In this document: positions 9,212 through 18,620 of the stretch, in pieces | Layout of the letters: each line of letters begins with the position of its first letter | Position numbering within the stretch: the stretch's first letter is position 1 | From: an uncultured Eubacteriales bacterium | Lineage (GTDB): Bacteria > Bacillota > Clostridia > Christensenellales > Aristaeellaceae | DNA length: 57,641 nucleotides | NCBI GenBank assembly: GCA_900318145.1 | Contig: ONJM01000017.1 | Location: forward strand, 1-57,641 | Direction: 5' to 3' | Program-made: the position numbers and the translations under genes | Notes under the pieces: model-generated | What the model saw: the letters and a program-made list of their open reading frames with translations, nothing else | Told to the model about the DNA's origin: nothing | The model's database searches: none

Positions 9212-9231
9212 GGCATATCCTATACTGATGA
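9212..9231 (+). promoter_or_regulatory. Conserved promoter block upstream of clostripain-family gene 2
   Basis: This is an exact copy of the 20-base block at 5141-5160, with TATACT at 9221-9226 and the same 16-base distance to the ATG. The bases just upstream and downstream differ between the copies, which suggests the block itself is under selection. Confidence 0.6.
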
Positions 9232-9247
9232 TACTGTGGGGTAAAAC

Positions 9248-12200
9248 ATGAAGAAAATTATCTTTCTTACGCTGATGATTGCGGTGCTCCTGTCGGTTTC
9301 TGCAGCGCTTCCGGAAAGTGCGGGCAGAAAACTGACTGTCATGGTTTATATGTGCGGAAGCAATCTGGAGACCTATTACGGATCCGCTTCAAAGGACCTG
9401 AAGGAAATGATGGACGCGGACGCAGGGGAGGACATCTGCGTACTGGCAATGGTAGGCGGAAGCGAATTTTGGGATCTTGACTACGACACGGAATACACAC
9501 ACATTGTGGAGATCGGTGCGGGAGAGCAGCATACTGTATGCACGTTTGAAAAGACAAATATGGGCGAGGCGGATACGCTGACCCGGCTGCTGACCTGGGC
9601 ACAGAAAAACCGTCCGGCAGAGGATTACGCGCTGATCATGTGGAATCACGGCGCCGGACCGCTGGAAGGTATTTGCTGGGATGAACTGTTCTCCATGGAT
9701 CATCTGACGCTGAAGGAACTGACAGATGGAATCCGGGATGCCTGGCTTTACCGTAAGCTCAGCTGGATCGGCTTCGATGCCTGCCTGATGGGGTCGGCTG
9801 AGGTTGCCGCGGCGGTGGCACCATATGCGGAGTATATGATCGCGTCTGAAGAAACGGAGCCTGCTGCGGGATGGAACTACGCATTCCTCAGGGACGCGGA
9901 CGGTGACGGGGCAGCGACCGGACGCAGGATTGTGGACAGCTATTTTGAAGCACTGGCGGATTCCAGGGATCCACTGACCCTTTCGTGTATCGATCTGAGT
10001 GCAATCGGCAACGTGATTGCAGCGATGGAATCCTTCTTCCAGCCTATTGATGAAGGCATCAACGAAGAACAGTTTGCAGACATCTCAAGAATCCGTTCCG
10101 CTTCCTCCGGCTTTGGGAAAGGTGTACGCGCAGTCGGTGAGGAAGGGTACGATCTTGTGGATCTGGCGGATCTGGCGGCGCGCTATGGCGGAGAGGGATC
10201 GGAACTTGACATTGCACTGAAAAAAGCTGTTGTATATGTCCGGTCAGACAGTGGGAAGGCTGGTGGATTGTCTGTTTACCATCCGTACATCAATATGCGG
10301 AAATATCTGGAAAACTGGCGGGACGAGTACCGGCAGCTGGATTTCAGCGCTGCGTACACCCGGTATATTGAGCACTTCGGCGCACTGCTGGCAGGAGAGG
10401 ATTATGTGGACTGGAGCAGCATGACAGCGACGGATGAGACAGACCCGGTGACCGGAGAGCATACCGTCCGCCTGCAGCTGACGGAGGCGCAGGCGAAGAA
10501 CTACCTGAACGGAGAAATGCTGATTATGGCTCGGATCGGCAGCGGTTCCCAGGGATTATCCCTGGCACCGGTCGCAGTGGCACGCGCGTCCCTGGACGAG
10601 GCAGGGAGACTGTCCGCCGTTTACCGCGGAAACGCCCTTTACGCTGTCAGTGAAGAAGGTGAGGTTCTGCAGGGACCTGTCAGTTTCCGGATCACGGAGG
10701 ACGGCGATTACCATGTGATTCTTACGGTATATCAGGATTATTCCTCCCGCGCAAACACAAGGGATGAAACAGCTGTGCTGTATTACTGCACGCCTTCCGG
10801 GGACGGCAGAGATCTGGAAATCGACCGGACTTATGTGTATGACCGGGCAACCCAATCCTATACCAACCGTATTCCTTTTACGGATGAAGGGTTTACCGAT
10901 GTGGAATTCCGATACTTCATCCGGAACCTGCCGGATACGGGCAAGGCAATCCCTGAATTTGAAGAATGGGAATTGTATCGTGGATACCTCGCGAGGGCCA
11001 TAACGCTTCCGCGCGACTGGCACCTGCGCTTCCTGGAGGAATGGAACACGGACGCGCTGTACGCGGTGTTCCAGATTACGGATATTCATCAGAAACGATG
11101 GAGCAGCATTCCGCTGCTGATTGCAAGTCCCCACGTGGCGGATCTGGAAGTGGAAGAGAATATCCTGAAAACGGAAGGGATAGAAATCCACTGCTCAGCG
11201 GAACTGAAAGCAACCCAACTGTATCCTTCGCTGAAATTCCGCGTTCAGTTCCGGAACAACACAGACCGGGCTCTGAAGTTTACAGGAACAAATGCAGTTC
11301 TGAACGGCACCAGGAGTACAGGGGAAAGTGTGTGGATCTCAAAAGCAGAGCCGGGCGGGACAGAAGAGGATACCATCACACTGGACGCCAAAACGATAGC
11401 CGGACTGGAACGGATTACTTCACTGGATTTTTCAGTTGAGGTCACCGAATACGGGGATTACCATTCGGAACCTGTTGTGATTCCTGTCCACCTGGAAATG
11501 AATGCAGAGCCGGGTCCGCTGGCATCTGAAGCTCCGGATCCGCTGGATACGGTTCAGGACGGGAAGATTACATGGCAGCTGGTCTCAATGCGGCAGGAAC
11601 CGGACGGTTTGGTGTCCGGAATGATTCATGTTATCAACGGTGGGGACACAGAACTGAACTTGAGCGGAATGCTTCTGGTTAACAGAATGCAGACGGGCTG
11701 CGAGATCCGGGTACGGGTTGAACCGGGTACGGATGCTTATATTCCCTTTGAAGCGGAAGACCGGGAGACGGTCAGCAGCTTCTCACTGAATATCAGCGAA
11801 AGCAATCATTTGTTCCTGATGGGAGTGAATCAGGCGCTGGAGCAGGCCGGATATACCATAGCAGACCGTGTGGATATTTATCCGGGCATGAACTATTACG
11901 GTGATTCGGGAATGGCCGGGCAGATTACCCTGAGACTGCCGGAAGGAATACCGCTGCAACAGGCGGAGGAAATGCCGGATCCTGTCACTATATTTGATTA
12001 TAACGGAATCCGCGTATCCGCTGAACAGTTTCTGATCGCGGACGACGGAATCGGACTTGGGCTGCGCCTGGAGAACGGAACAGACGAAACAGTTTTCCTG
12101 GAGACAGCCGGTCCGGCTGTGAACGGAAAAGAATATGACGGTTTCAACCCGTATGCTGGCATCAGGATGCCCCCTCATACACGGGCTGTGCACTGCCTGG

Positions 12201-13192
12201 TGCTTTCGGATAGGGACGGAATCCATCCGGGTGATGCAGCGGGAGAATTGACATTCCGTTTTCGCATCGGGAACCAGCTCAGTTCACCGGTACGGATCGG
12301 TTTTCCGGCCGGGACGGCTTTCGGAGCGGAAGGCGGGACGCTACTGTACGCTGGTGTGTGCGCCGTTACGGCCGCGGTAATGGAAGACAAACCAATGGCG
12401 CTGAATGAAACTGTTTCCGTTACCGACGAAGAAGTCCGACAGTTCCGCATAACAGCGCCTTTAACAGCAGAGGAAGCAGGAACACTGGAAAGAGGTAATG
12501 TTGGTGTATGCGTGCTCAGCTATGAAAGAAGCCCTCTTGCGGGAACCCCGGAGCAGTTGACGATGCGTTTGCTCACCCGATCCGGTCTGCAGCGGGACGG
12601 CGACGAATGGACAGCAAGGCTGAGCGGGCTGGCAGTGACAATTCAGGGGTATCCGCTGATGACATTTGAGACACAGCTTGCTGAAAGCATCTGGCAACTG
12701 GATCCGGATTCGATATATTTTTACACGGAAGCAGGCAGTTTCCGACCGGAAGCGAGCAGCCGGTCGCTGCTGTTCAGGGAAGGCATAAACCTTTACAGCA
12801 ATATTCGGCTGACCGTGGAAAACGCTTCGGGCCGTGCGGCAGTCAGGGACCAGCAGACAGAGCTCCGGTCATGGACCTATTCCAAAGATCCCCGGACAAA
12901 CCGCTATCTGGACGAGATTGCCGAAGCTGCTGTGGAGCAGCGGGTGTTTTTCGGTTCGAACCGGCCGGTGAACGCAGATACCATCGACTATTATGAGGAA
13001 AACATGCTGCAGCTGAATAAGCAGGTTACGCCGGAGCTTATCCCGATCGGGCAGATTGAAGGACGGAAATGCCTGTATTTCACGCTGTTTTTCATGGACG
13101 GCACAAGAAAGGATATTATTCAGGATCCGGAAAGCGGTGAAATTCTGGATCAGACGGTAACACCTCTGGCTGAACCTGAGCCCGGAAAATGA
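9248..13192 (+). CDS. Giant secreted clostripain-family (peptidase C11) protein 2
   Basis: This 1,314-residue tandem paralogue of the upstream gene has a signal peptide at about 1-20. The peptidase domain is nearly identical over the first 90 residues, with catalytic His in MWNHGAG (H134) and Cys in IGFDACL (C179). The sequences diverge strongly after about residue 400. That tail is rich in beta-strand, Thr, Glu and Gly, lacks an anchor, and matches no domain I recognise. Gene 1 ends 72 bases upstream; no terminator was seen between them. Retained catalytic residues in both copies argue for two active enzymes with different tails, possibly recognising different targets. Confidence 0.88.
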   Translation: MKKIIFLTLMIAVLLSVSAALPESAGRKLTVMVYMCGSNLETYYGSASKDLKEMMDADAGEDICVLAMVGGSEFWDLDYDTEYTHIVEIGAGEQHTVCTFEKTNMGEADTLTRLLTWAQKNRPAEDYALIMWNHGAGPLEGICWDELFSMDHLTLKELTDGIRDAWLYRKLSWIGFDACLMGSAEVAAAVAPYAEYMIASEETEPAAGWNYAFLRDADGDGAATGRRIVDSYFEALADSRDPLTLSCIDLSAIGNVIAAMESFFQPIDEGINEEQFADISRIRSASSGFGKGVRAVGEEGYDLVDLADLAARYGGEGSELDIALKKAVVYVRSDSGKAGGLSVYHPYINMRKYLENWRDEYRQLDFSAAYTRYIEHFGALLAGEDYVDWSSMTATDETDPVTGEHTVRLQLTEAQAKNYLNGEMLIMARIGSGSQGLSLAPVAVARASLDEAGRLSAVYRGNALYAVSEEGEVLQGPVSFRITEDGDYHVILTVYQDYSSRANTRDETAVLYYCTPSGDGRDLEIDRTYVYDRATQSYTNRIPFTDEGFTDVEFRYFIRNLPDTGKAIPEFEEWELYRGYLARAITLPRDWHLRFLEEWNTDALYAVFQITDIHQKRWSSIPLLIASPHVADLEVEENILKTEGIEIHCSAELKATQLYPSLKFRVQFRNNTDRALKFTGTNAVLNGTRSTGESVWISKAEPGGTEEDTITLDAKTIAGLERITSLDFSVEVTEYGDYHSEPVVIPVHLEMNAEPGPLASEAPDPLDTVQDGKITWQLVSMRQEPDGLVSGMIHVINGGDTELNLSGMLLVNRMQTGCEIRVRVEPGTDAYIPFEAEDRETVSSFSLNISESNHLFLMGVNQALEQAGYTIADRVDIYPGMNYYGDSGMAGQITLRLPEGIPLQQAEEMPDPVTIFDYNGIRVSAEQFLIADDGIGLGLRLENGTDETVFLETAGPAVNGKEYDGFNPYAGIRMPPHTRAVHCLVLSDRDGIHPGDAAGELTFRFRIGNQLSSPVRIGFPAGTAFGAEGGTLLYAGVCAVTAAVMEDKPMALNETVSVTDEEVRQFRITAPLTAEEAGTLERGNVGVCVLSYERSPLAGTPEQLTMRLLTRSGLQRDGDEWTARLSGLAVTIQGYPLMTFETQLAESIWQLDPDSIYFYTEAGSFRPEASSRSLLFREGINLYSNIRLTVENASGRAAVRDQQTELRSWTYSKDPRTNRYLDEIAEAAVEQRVFFGSNRPVNADTIDYYEENMLQLNKQVTPELIPIGQIEGRKCLYFTLFFMDGTRKDIIQDPESGEILDQTVTPLAEPEPGK

Positions 13193-13321
13193 AAACGACC
13201 GAATATACAGATCTTTATTCCTGAAACGGACGGAACCGAAGATGCTATGCCTGTGATTCGGCAGCTGTCTAAGCAAATATTCAGATATTATCCAATAATA
13301 CTGCACTGAGGGGGACCGGTA

Positions 13322-13996
13322 ATGAATCCAAAGATCAAAGAAACGCTGATTCGGCTGAGTCTTCTGTTCGGCGGGCTTGTGGTGGCGCATCTGGGCGTTA
13401 CACTGTTTCTGCTTGCTGAACTTGGCTCCGATCCGTTCAACGTTCTGATCCAGGGACTGCGCCTGCTGGTGATGAAGCTTACGCCCATTGCACCGACTCA
13501 TGGGACGGTGCACATGGCGGTATGCTTCCTGATTATTCTCGTGCTGCTGTTCGCGGACCGGAAATACGTCCGGATCGGAACGGTGGTGTGCATGTTCTGC
13601 GGCGGGCCGATTATCGATTTCTTCAACTGGCTGCTGGGCGGTCTCGGCATCGGAACCGCGGGGCTTCCGGTGAAAATCCCGATCCTGGTGCTGGGGTGCG
13701 CGATCCTGGCCTCCGGGATGTCCCTCGTGATCCGGTCAGAGGCGGGAACGGGGCCGAACGATCTGGTGGCCGTGGTGATCAGCGAAAAACGGAAATGGCG
13801 GTTCAGCATCGTGCGGATCGCAACGGACGTGCTTTTTGTCGCCGTCGGATATCTGCTGGGCGGCCGGGCCGGTATCGGCACGGTGATCTGCGCCTTCCTG
13901 GTGGGACCGGTGGCGGAATTCTGCATGCCTGTATCAAAAAAACTGGTGCAGGCATGCCTGCACCGGCTGATGGGGACGGACTCCGCAACCTCCTGA
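13322..13996 (+). CDS. YczE/YitT-type integral membrane protein
   Basis: This 224-residue protein has about five hydrophobic helices (roughly 12-34, 60-80, 85-105, 115-135, 150-190) and the family signature of small-residue-rich loops: LAELGSDPFNVL near residue 32 and RSEAGTGPNDLV near 140. YczE/YyaS/YitT proteins are widespread Firmicutes membrane proteins of unclear transport function. AGGGGG lies 7 bases before the ATG. It converges with the next gene, whose 3' end is only 16 bases away, without a terminator between them. Confidence 0.82.
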   Translation: MNPKIKETLIRLSLLFGGLVVAHLGVTLFLLAELGSDPFNVLIQGLRLLVMKLTPIAPTHGTVHMAVCFLIILVLLFADRKYVRIGTVVCMFCGGPIIDFFNWLLGGLGIGTAGLPVKIPILVLGCAILASGMSLVIRSEAGTGPNDLVAVVISEKRKWRFSIVRIATDVLFVAVGYLLGGRAGIGTVICAFLVGPVAEFCMPVSKKLVQACLHRLMGTDSATS

Positions 13997-14012
13997 GGAT
14001 ACATTCCGGGGT

Positions 14013-15113
14013 TCAGCTGCCGGGATTAACGCGGGCAATGGCCGGATTGGTGAATTCCTTGTCTGAAGTGACCTCCCGGATAACCTCGATGCCCTCCGGA
14101 ATTCTGACGGTTTCCTCTCCGCCGTACAGTTCGATTTCCATCAAAGCCTGGTTTTTCCACTGGGGATAGATATCGATGTTGTAATAAAGGCCGTTTTCGC
14201 TGAGACAGAAACGCTGTTTCCGGATGGGCCTGTATTCCGGATCCGCCTGCATAAGCAGATCCAGGTATTCCTCCTTGGACAGGCGCTCTTCCAGTTCGAT
14301 CCTTTTTCCGCCTTCGATCTGCCGTTTCCTTGTTTTGTAATAGACATAGTTCCCGTCCCGGCCGCGCTGACGGATCCGGATCATTTCTCCGGGGATCTCG
14401 CTCTTCAGGTATGCCTGCAGAATATCCACACTTTCGCAATTGGGGCGGCTGCCAAGCTCCCGGACATCCGGATAACGGATCAGGTATTTCCGCCTGTTTT
14501 CCATGGGACGCGGTTCACCGAGGAAAGCCGCGATTTCCGTGATCAGAGCCAGCATTTTATCATTGAAGTTATAGCGGTTATCAATGATACGCAGATGCGG
14601 ATGACCGGTCCAGGCAGCAATCAGTTTATCATCGGAGAGAATAGCGCCTTCCACGGTTTCATAGCGGGCGGTGTTGTTGGCCAGGGTATAGAACTCTTCG
14701 GCGCCTTTGGCCGCGGTAACAAGATGGAATATCGCGTCGTAATGGTCCCGCAGATCGATTTCATTGGTGTGCAGCTGCTCCAGAACATAGCGGAATTCCT
14801 CACCGTTCATATACGCGCGGTTGTCCAGGGCACCGCGGTCGCAGACGATCAGGACTTTTTCCGCGTCAAAGGTTTTCGCAACAGCTTCAAAAACCTGTTC
14901 CTTGGCCAGCATGAGCCGGGTAACCTGCAGCTGGTATTCCCGGTTGTTTTTTGTCAGCCTCCATGGAGCTCCGCCGCTGCTCAGCTGTGTTGCGGACTCG
15001 TCTACAAACAGTACGGTATAGCCTTTTTCGGTAAAGGCGTTCTGGATCCAGCTCATTGCTGTCGTTTTTCCGGCACAGGGACCTCCGGTGATCACGATCT
15101 TTGTAATTTTCAA
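14013..15113 (-). CDS. P-loop NTPase fused to a CYTH-like domain
   Basis: The 366-residue protein starts with a Walker A motif, GGPCAGKTT (10-18), in a kinase-like P-loop domain (1-200). A CYTH/triphosphate-tunnel domain follows from about residue 205. Its features are basic and acidic alternating strands such as IRIRQRG, YYKTRKRQ and RIELEERLSKEEYLDL, ending in MEIELYGGEE. CYTH domains bind or cleave long-chain phosphates. The same order occurs in a family of AAA_28-type ATPases with a C-terminal CYTH domain, including, to my recollection, animal TTD14. It starts with TTG, supported by AGGAAG 7 bases upstream; the nearest in-frame ATG would cut into the P-loop domain. It has its own promoter at 15159-15188. 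Confidence 0.8.
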   Translation of the reverse strand: MKITKIVITGGPCAGKTTAMSWIQNAFTEKGYTVLFVDESATQLSSGGAPWRLTKNNREYQLQVTRLMLAKEQVFEAVAKTFDAEKVLIVCDRGALDNRAYMNGEEFRYVLEQLHTNEIDLRDHYDAIFHLVTAAKGAEEFYTLANNTARYETVEGAILSDDKLIAAWTGHPHLRIIDNRYNFNDKMLALITEIAAFLGEPRPMENRRKYLIRYPDVRELGSRPNCESVDILQAYLKSEIPGEMIRIRQRGRDGNYVYYKTRKRQIEGGKRIELEERLSKEEYLDLLMQADPEYRPIRKQRFCLSENGLYYNIDIYPQWKNQALMEIELYGGEETVRIPEGIEVIREVTSDKEFTNPAIARVNPGS

Positions 15114-15158
15114 TCTGCTTCTTCCTTTCCGCTTTGCGTCAGGTAACGGACTACAGTA

Positions 15159-15188
15159 ATTCTACCACAGAACGGACCTGCGGAACAA
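15159..15188 (-). promoter_or_regulatory. SigmaA-type promoter of the P-loop/CYTH gene
   Basis: On the minus strand TTGTTC (15188-15183) and TAGAAT (15164-15159) are separated by 18 bases, about 45 bases before the TTG start. Confidence 0.5.
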
Positions 15189-15289
15189 CTGATCCGCCGG
15201 CTTTTTCCGGTGTTGACTAATGGCAGGGTTTGTGGGTTAATATACCCGGAAACAGAACAAAAGAATAACCCGAAAGGATGCAGGTGGAT

Positions 15290-16675
15290 ATGTCCGTTAT
15301 TGCAGCATACATGGTTCCTCATCCTCCGATGATTGTTCCGGAAGTGGGGCGCGGCAGCGAGCGGCAGGTGGAGGCTACGCGGGCGGCTTACATGCGGGTC
15401 GCGGAGGACATCGCGGCGATGGAGCCGGAAACCGTGATCATCTCCAGTCCGCACGCAACGATGTACGCCGATTATTTTCATATTTCTCCGGGAAGGGAAG
15501 CGGAAGGCTCCTTCGCACAGTTCCGCGCGGCGCAGGTGCGCTTCCGGGAGGCATACGACACAGAACTGGTGGAGACTGTCAGACAGATTGCCTGTGCGGA
15601 GGATTTTCCGGCGGGCACGCAGGGACAGCGGGACGCTTCCCTGGATCACGGGACGATGGTGCCGCTGTATTTTATCCGGCAGGTTTATACGGATTTCAGG
15701 CTTGTACGCATCGGCCTGTCCGGACTTCCGCTGGAAGATCATTACAGGCTTGGACAGATTGTCCGGGAGGCGGCAGCGGAAACTGGACGCCGGATCGTCT
15801 GGGTCGCAAGCGGAGACCTGTCGCACAAACTGCAGGAGTACGGTCCTTACGGGTTTACTCCGGAAGGACCGGAATATGATAAACGTATTATGGATACCTG
15901 TTCACGGGGTGCGTTCGGCGAACTGTTTGACTTCAGCGAATCGTTCTGCGAACGTGCCGCGGAATGCGGACACCGCTCCTTCACCATGATGGCAGGCGCG
16001 CTGGACGGCATGTCCGTTGAAGCACAGGCGCTTTCCCATGAGGATGTGACCGGTGTGGGATACGGGATCTGCGTTTTTCATCCGGGAACTCCGGACGCGT
16101 CCCGGAAATTCCTTGACATCAGGAAAAAGGAACAGGGGAAGATGCTTGCGGACAGGCGCGCGAAATGCGACCCGTATGTCCGGCTGGCATGGCAGTCCGT
16201 TGAAAATTATATACTGGAACACCGGATCATGGATATTCCGGCAGATATTCCGGAAGAACTGGCACAGCGCCGGGCAGGGGCTTTCGTATCCATCCATAAA
16301 CAGGGACAGCTGCGGGGGTGTATCGGAACAATCTCACCGGTCCGGAACAGTCTGGCTATGGAAATCATTGAAAATGCCGTCAGCGCCGCATCCAGGGATC
16401 CGCGTTTCGATCCGATCCGTCCGGATGAACTGAAATGGCTGGAAATCAGCGTGGACGTACTGGGAGAACCGGAGGACATCGCATCTGAGGAACAGCTGGA
16501 TGTGAAACGCTACGGGGTGATTGTCAGCAAGGGACACCGCAGAGGGCTGCTGCTGCCGGATCTGGAAGGGGTGGATACTCCGCGGCAGCAGGTGGACATC
16601 GCAAGGCGGAAAGCCGGGATCGGACCGAAGGAAAAGGTGAACCTGCAGCGGTTTGAAGTTGTCCGGCATATTTGA
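15290..16675 (+). CDS. AmmeMemoRadiSam system fusion: LigB/MEMO-like domain plus AMMECR1 domain
   Basis: This 461-residue protein joins two of the three AmmeMemoRadiSam components. Residues 1 to about 265 resemble class III extradiol dioxygenase (LigB) / MEMO-type proteins: it starts AAYMVPHPPMIVPEVG, carries SSPHATMYADY and has SGDLSHKLQEYGPYG. Residues from about 285 to the end are an AMMECR1 domain with the hallmark LRGCIGTISP. The radical-SAM partner follows 13 bases downstream. The biochemical role of this system is not settled. ATG 15290 was preferred to ATG 15278 because family members begin at this point and the earlier ATG abuts its only ribosome binding site. A weak TTGACT/TAATAT pair with a long 19-base spacer lies at 15213-15243. 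Confidence 0.88.
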   Translation: MSVIAAYMVPHPPMIVPEVGRGSERQVEATRAAYMRVAEDIAAMEPETVIISSPHATMYADYFHISPGREAEGSFAQFRAAQVRFREAYDTELVETVRQIACAEDFPAGTQGQRDASLDHGTMVPLYFIRQVYTDFRLVRIGLSGLPLEDHYRLGQIVREAAAETGRRIVWVASGDLSHKLQEYGPYGFTPEGPEYDKRIMDTCSRGAFGELFDFSESFCERAAECGHRSFTMMAGALDGMSVEAQALSHEDVTGVGYGICVFHPGTPDASRKFLDIRKKEQGKMLADRRAKCDPYVRLAWQSVENYILEHRIMDIPADIPEELAQRRAGAFVSIHKQGQLRGCIGTISPVRNSLAMEIIENAVSAASRDPRFDPIRPDELKWLEISVDVLGEPEDIASEEQLDVKRYGVIVSKGHRRGLLLPDLEGVDTPRQQVDIARRKAGIGPKEKVNLQRFEVVRHI

Positions 16676-16688
16676 GGGAGATGAGAAA

Positions 16689-17561
16689 ATGGCGCGCTGC
16701 GAGGTTTGTTTCCGACGCTGCGAAATACCGGAGGGCGGCAGGGGTTTCTGCGGCGCCCGGACATGCGCACAGGGAGAAATCCGTGCGGAAAACTACGGAA
16801 AGATTACCGGTTTCGCACTGGACCCGATCGAGAAAAAACCTCTTCAGCGGTTTTATCCGGGCAGTATGATCCTGTCCGTGGGCAGCTACGGATGCAACCT
16901 CCGGTGCCCCTTCTGCCAGAACCATGAAATTTCCTGGTCCGCGGAGGCTATGGCACTTTCAGAAAGAAGAGAAACTGTATCGCCGGAGGAACTGGTGCAG
17001 GCCGCGCTCGACACCAGAAACCGCGGGAACATCGGACTGGCGTTTACCTATAATGAACCGCTGATCGGCTGGGAATACGTCCGGGACACAGCAAGGCTGG
17101 CACACGCAGCGGGGCTGGTGAATGTGCTGGTGACGAACGGTACAGCGGAGCTGCCGGTACTGGAAGCCATCAGCCCGTATATCGACGCGATGAATATCGA
17201 CCTGAAAGGATTCACGGAGCGCTACTATTCCCGGGTGCTCGGCGGTGATCTGGAGACAGTGAAAACCTTCATCACACGGGCTGTGCAGACAGCGCACGTG
17301 GAACTGACCACCCTGATCGTTCCCGGAGAGAACGATTCAGAGGAGGAAATGCGGGAACTGGCCGGCTGGGTTTCGGGGCTCACGGACGCGGCCGGAAAGG
17401 CGGTCGGGCAGGAAATACCGCTGCACGTGACCCGGTTCTTTCCACGCTTCCATATGAAAGACCGGCCTGCAACGGACGTGCGCAAGATCTTCCGGCTGGC
17501 AGAAGCTGCCCGGGAAAAACTGAAATACGTTTATACCGGAAACTGCGGTTTCCGCCTGTAA
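16689..17561 (+). CDS. amrS: AmmeMemoRadiSam system radical SAM enzyme
   Basis: This 290-residue enzyme has the radical-SAM cluster motif CNLRCPFC (C69, C73, C76), which binds a 4Fe-4S cluster and S-adenosylmethionine. An N-terminal Cys-rich segment (C4, C7, C11, C21, C26) resembles that of pyruvate formate-lyase activating enzymes. IEKKPLQRFYPG precedes the cluster motif, as in this family. Length is normal. The start is the ATG preceded by GGGAG at 8 bases; a longer frame from 16653 would overlap the upstream gene. It is co-transcribed with the AMMECR1 fusion. Oxygen-sensitive chemistry fits an anaerobe. Confidence 0.9.
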   Translation: MARCEVCFRRCEIPEGGRGFCGARTCAQGEIRAENYGKITGFALDPIEKKPLQRFYPGSMILSVGSYGCNLRCPFCQNHEISWSAEAMALSERRETVSPEELVQAALDTRNRGNIGLAFTYNEPLIGWEYVRDTARLAHAAGLVNVLVTNGTAELPVLEAISPYIDAMNIDLKGFTERYYSRVLGGDLETVKTFITRAVQTAHVELTTLIVPGENDSEEEMRELAGWVSGLTDAAGKAVGQEIPLHVTRFFPRFHMKDRPATDVRKIFRLAEAAREKLKYVYTGNCGFRL

Positions 17562-17712
17562 ACAGGGAATGGAACAGGAACGGACACGAACTGAAGGAGG
17601 AACATCGCAGGATATTTTTTCCGGAACAACACGGAAGCGGGACAGATCCGGAATGCTGGTAAAATACAACAGAAACGGAACCTGCAGGAAACCGACGGGA
17701 GGGACAATGCAT

Positions 17713-18540
17713 ATGAAACGTACAGCGGTCTGCCTGGCAATCATTCTGGTACTGCTGTTTTCCTTTGCCCGCGCGGAAGCGCCGGATGCTCAGGCAGTGG
17801 AGGAACTGCTGCAGGACATGCTGGACGCGTATAACCAACCGTCGCCTGAAGCGGAAGAACGTGTGAGCATGGACGCGGCCGCAATCAACCATCCTGTGAT
17901 CACAGCCGTGGCGGAACACTGGAAAGAGGTTTTTCTTGATCCGGATTACAGGATGTATTACTACAAAACCGACGACCCGAAGAATCTGGAGATTCCGGAT
18001 CCTTCCAGGCACGCCTTTGTGGTACTGGGATTCCGGCTGCGGGACGGGGAAATGGAGCCGGAGCTGCAGGGACGCTGCCGTGCGGCGGCCGCAGTCGCAA
18101 AGGCATATCCGGAGGCCATTGTCATCTGCACGGGCGGAGCGACCGGGAACAACAATCCGGACAGGAACACCGAAGCGGGGATGATGGGATCCTTTCTGAG
18201 GCGGAAGTGCGGTATTAAACAAAGCAGGATCCGGCTGGACAAGGACGCAAGAACCACCGTGGAAAACACGCTGAATTCTTTCCGCATCATGCAGAAGGAA
18301 GGAATCCGGACAGTGACTGTGGTAACGTCCGGCTATCATATGCGCTGGAGCCTGGCGTTGTTCAACGCGGCCGCGGCATGGTACAGGGAGCAGGGAACGC
18401 CGATCGAACTGATCGGGAACTGGTGTTACGATATCCGGCCGGGAACAGGCTACGACGCGGTGAACGTCAACCTTACCATTTCCCAGCTGCGAAGCCTGCT
18501 GACCGAAGGACCGGACGCGCTTTTCCCGGCGGGAGAGTAA
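17713..18540 (+). CDS. YdcF-like (DUF218) protein with N-terminal signal or anchor
   Basis: This 275-residue protein has an N-terminal hydrophobic helix (about 3-20, ending FARAEA) that is either a cleaved signal or an anchor. A YdcF/SanA/ElyC-type domain follows from about residue 90: HAFVVLGFRLRDG, the charged CRAAAAVAKAYPEAIVICTGG, TEAGMM, DKDARTTVENTLNS and VTSGYHMRWS. Members are thought to act in envelope carbohydrate metabolism; the reaction is not established. ATG 17713 was chosen because GGAGGG is 9 bases upstream, against 3 for ATG 17707. A gap of 151 bases separates it from the radical-SAM gene, with no clear promoter. Confidence 0.82.
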   Translation: MKRTAVCLAIILVLLFSFARAEAPDAQAVEELLQDMLDAYNQPSPEAEERVSMDAAAINHPVITAVAEHWKEVFLDPDYRMYYYKTDDPKNLEIPDPSRHAFVVLGFRLRDGEMEPELQGRCRAAAAVAKAYPEAIVICTGGATGNNNPDRNTEAGMMGSFLRRKCGIKQSRIRLDKDARTTVENTLNSFRIMQKEGIRTVTVVTSGYHMRWSLALFNAAAAWYREQGTPIELIGNWCYDIRPGTGYDAVNVNLTISQLRSLLTEGPDALFPAGE

Positions 18541-18552
18541 ACGGAATACGGG

Positions 18553-18581
18553 TTGTTTTTACAGAAGGCATTTGGTATAAT
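18553..18581 (+). promoter_or_regulatory. SigmaA promoter of the repeat protein / glgB / GH31 operon
   Basis: TTGTTT (18553-18558) and a perfect TATAAT (18576-18581) are separated by 17 bases, 39 bases upstream of the TTG start at 18621. Confidence 0.75.
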
Positions 18582-18620
18582 TGATAAAATGAAAACAAGA
18601 AAAGAGACAGGTGATACCGG

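Noticed and set aside
9176-9247. Terminator between the two clostripain-family genes
   Set aside because: Only a short GTCTGCAGAC palindrome is present, without a T-run.
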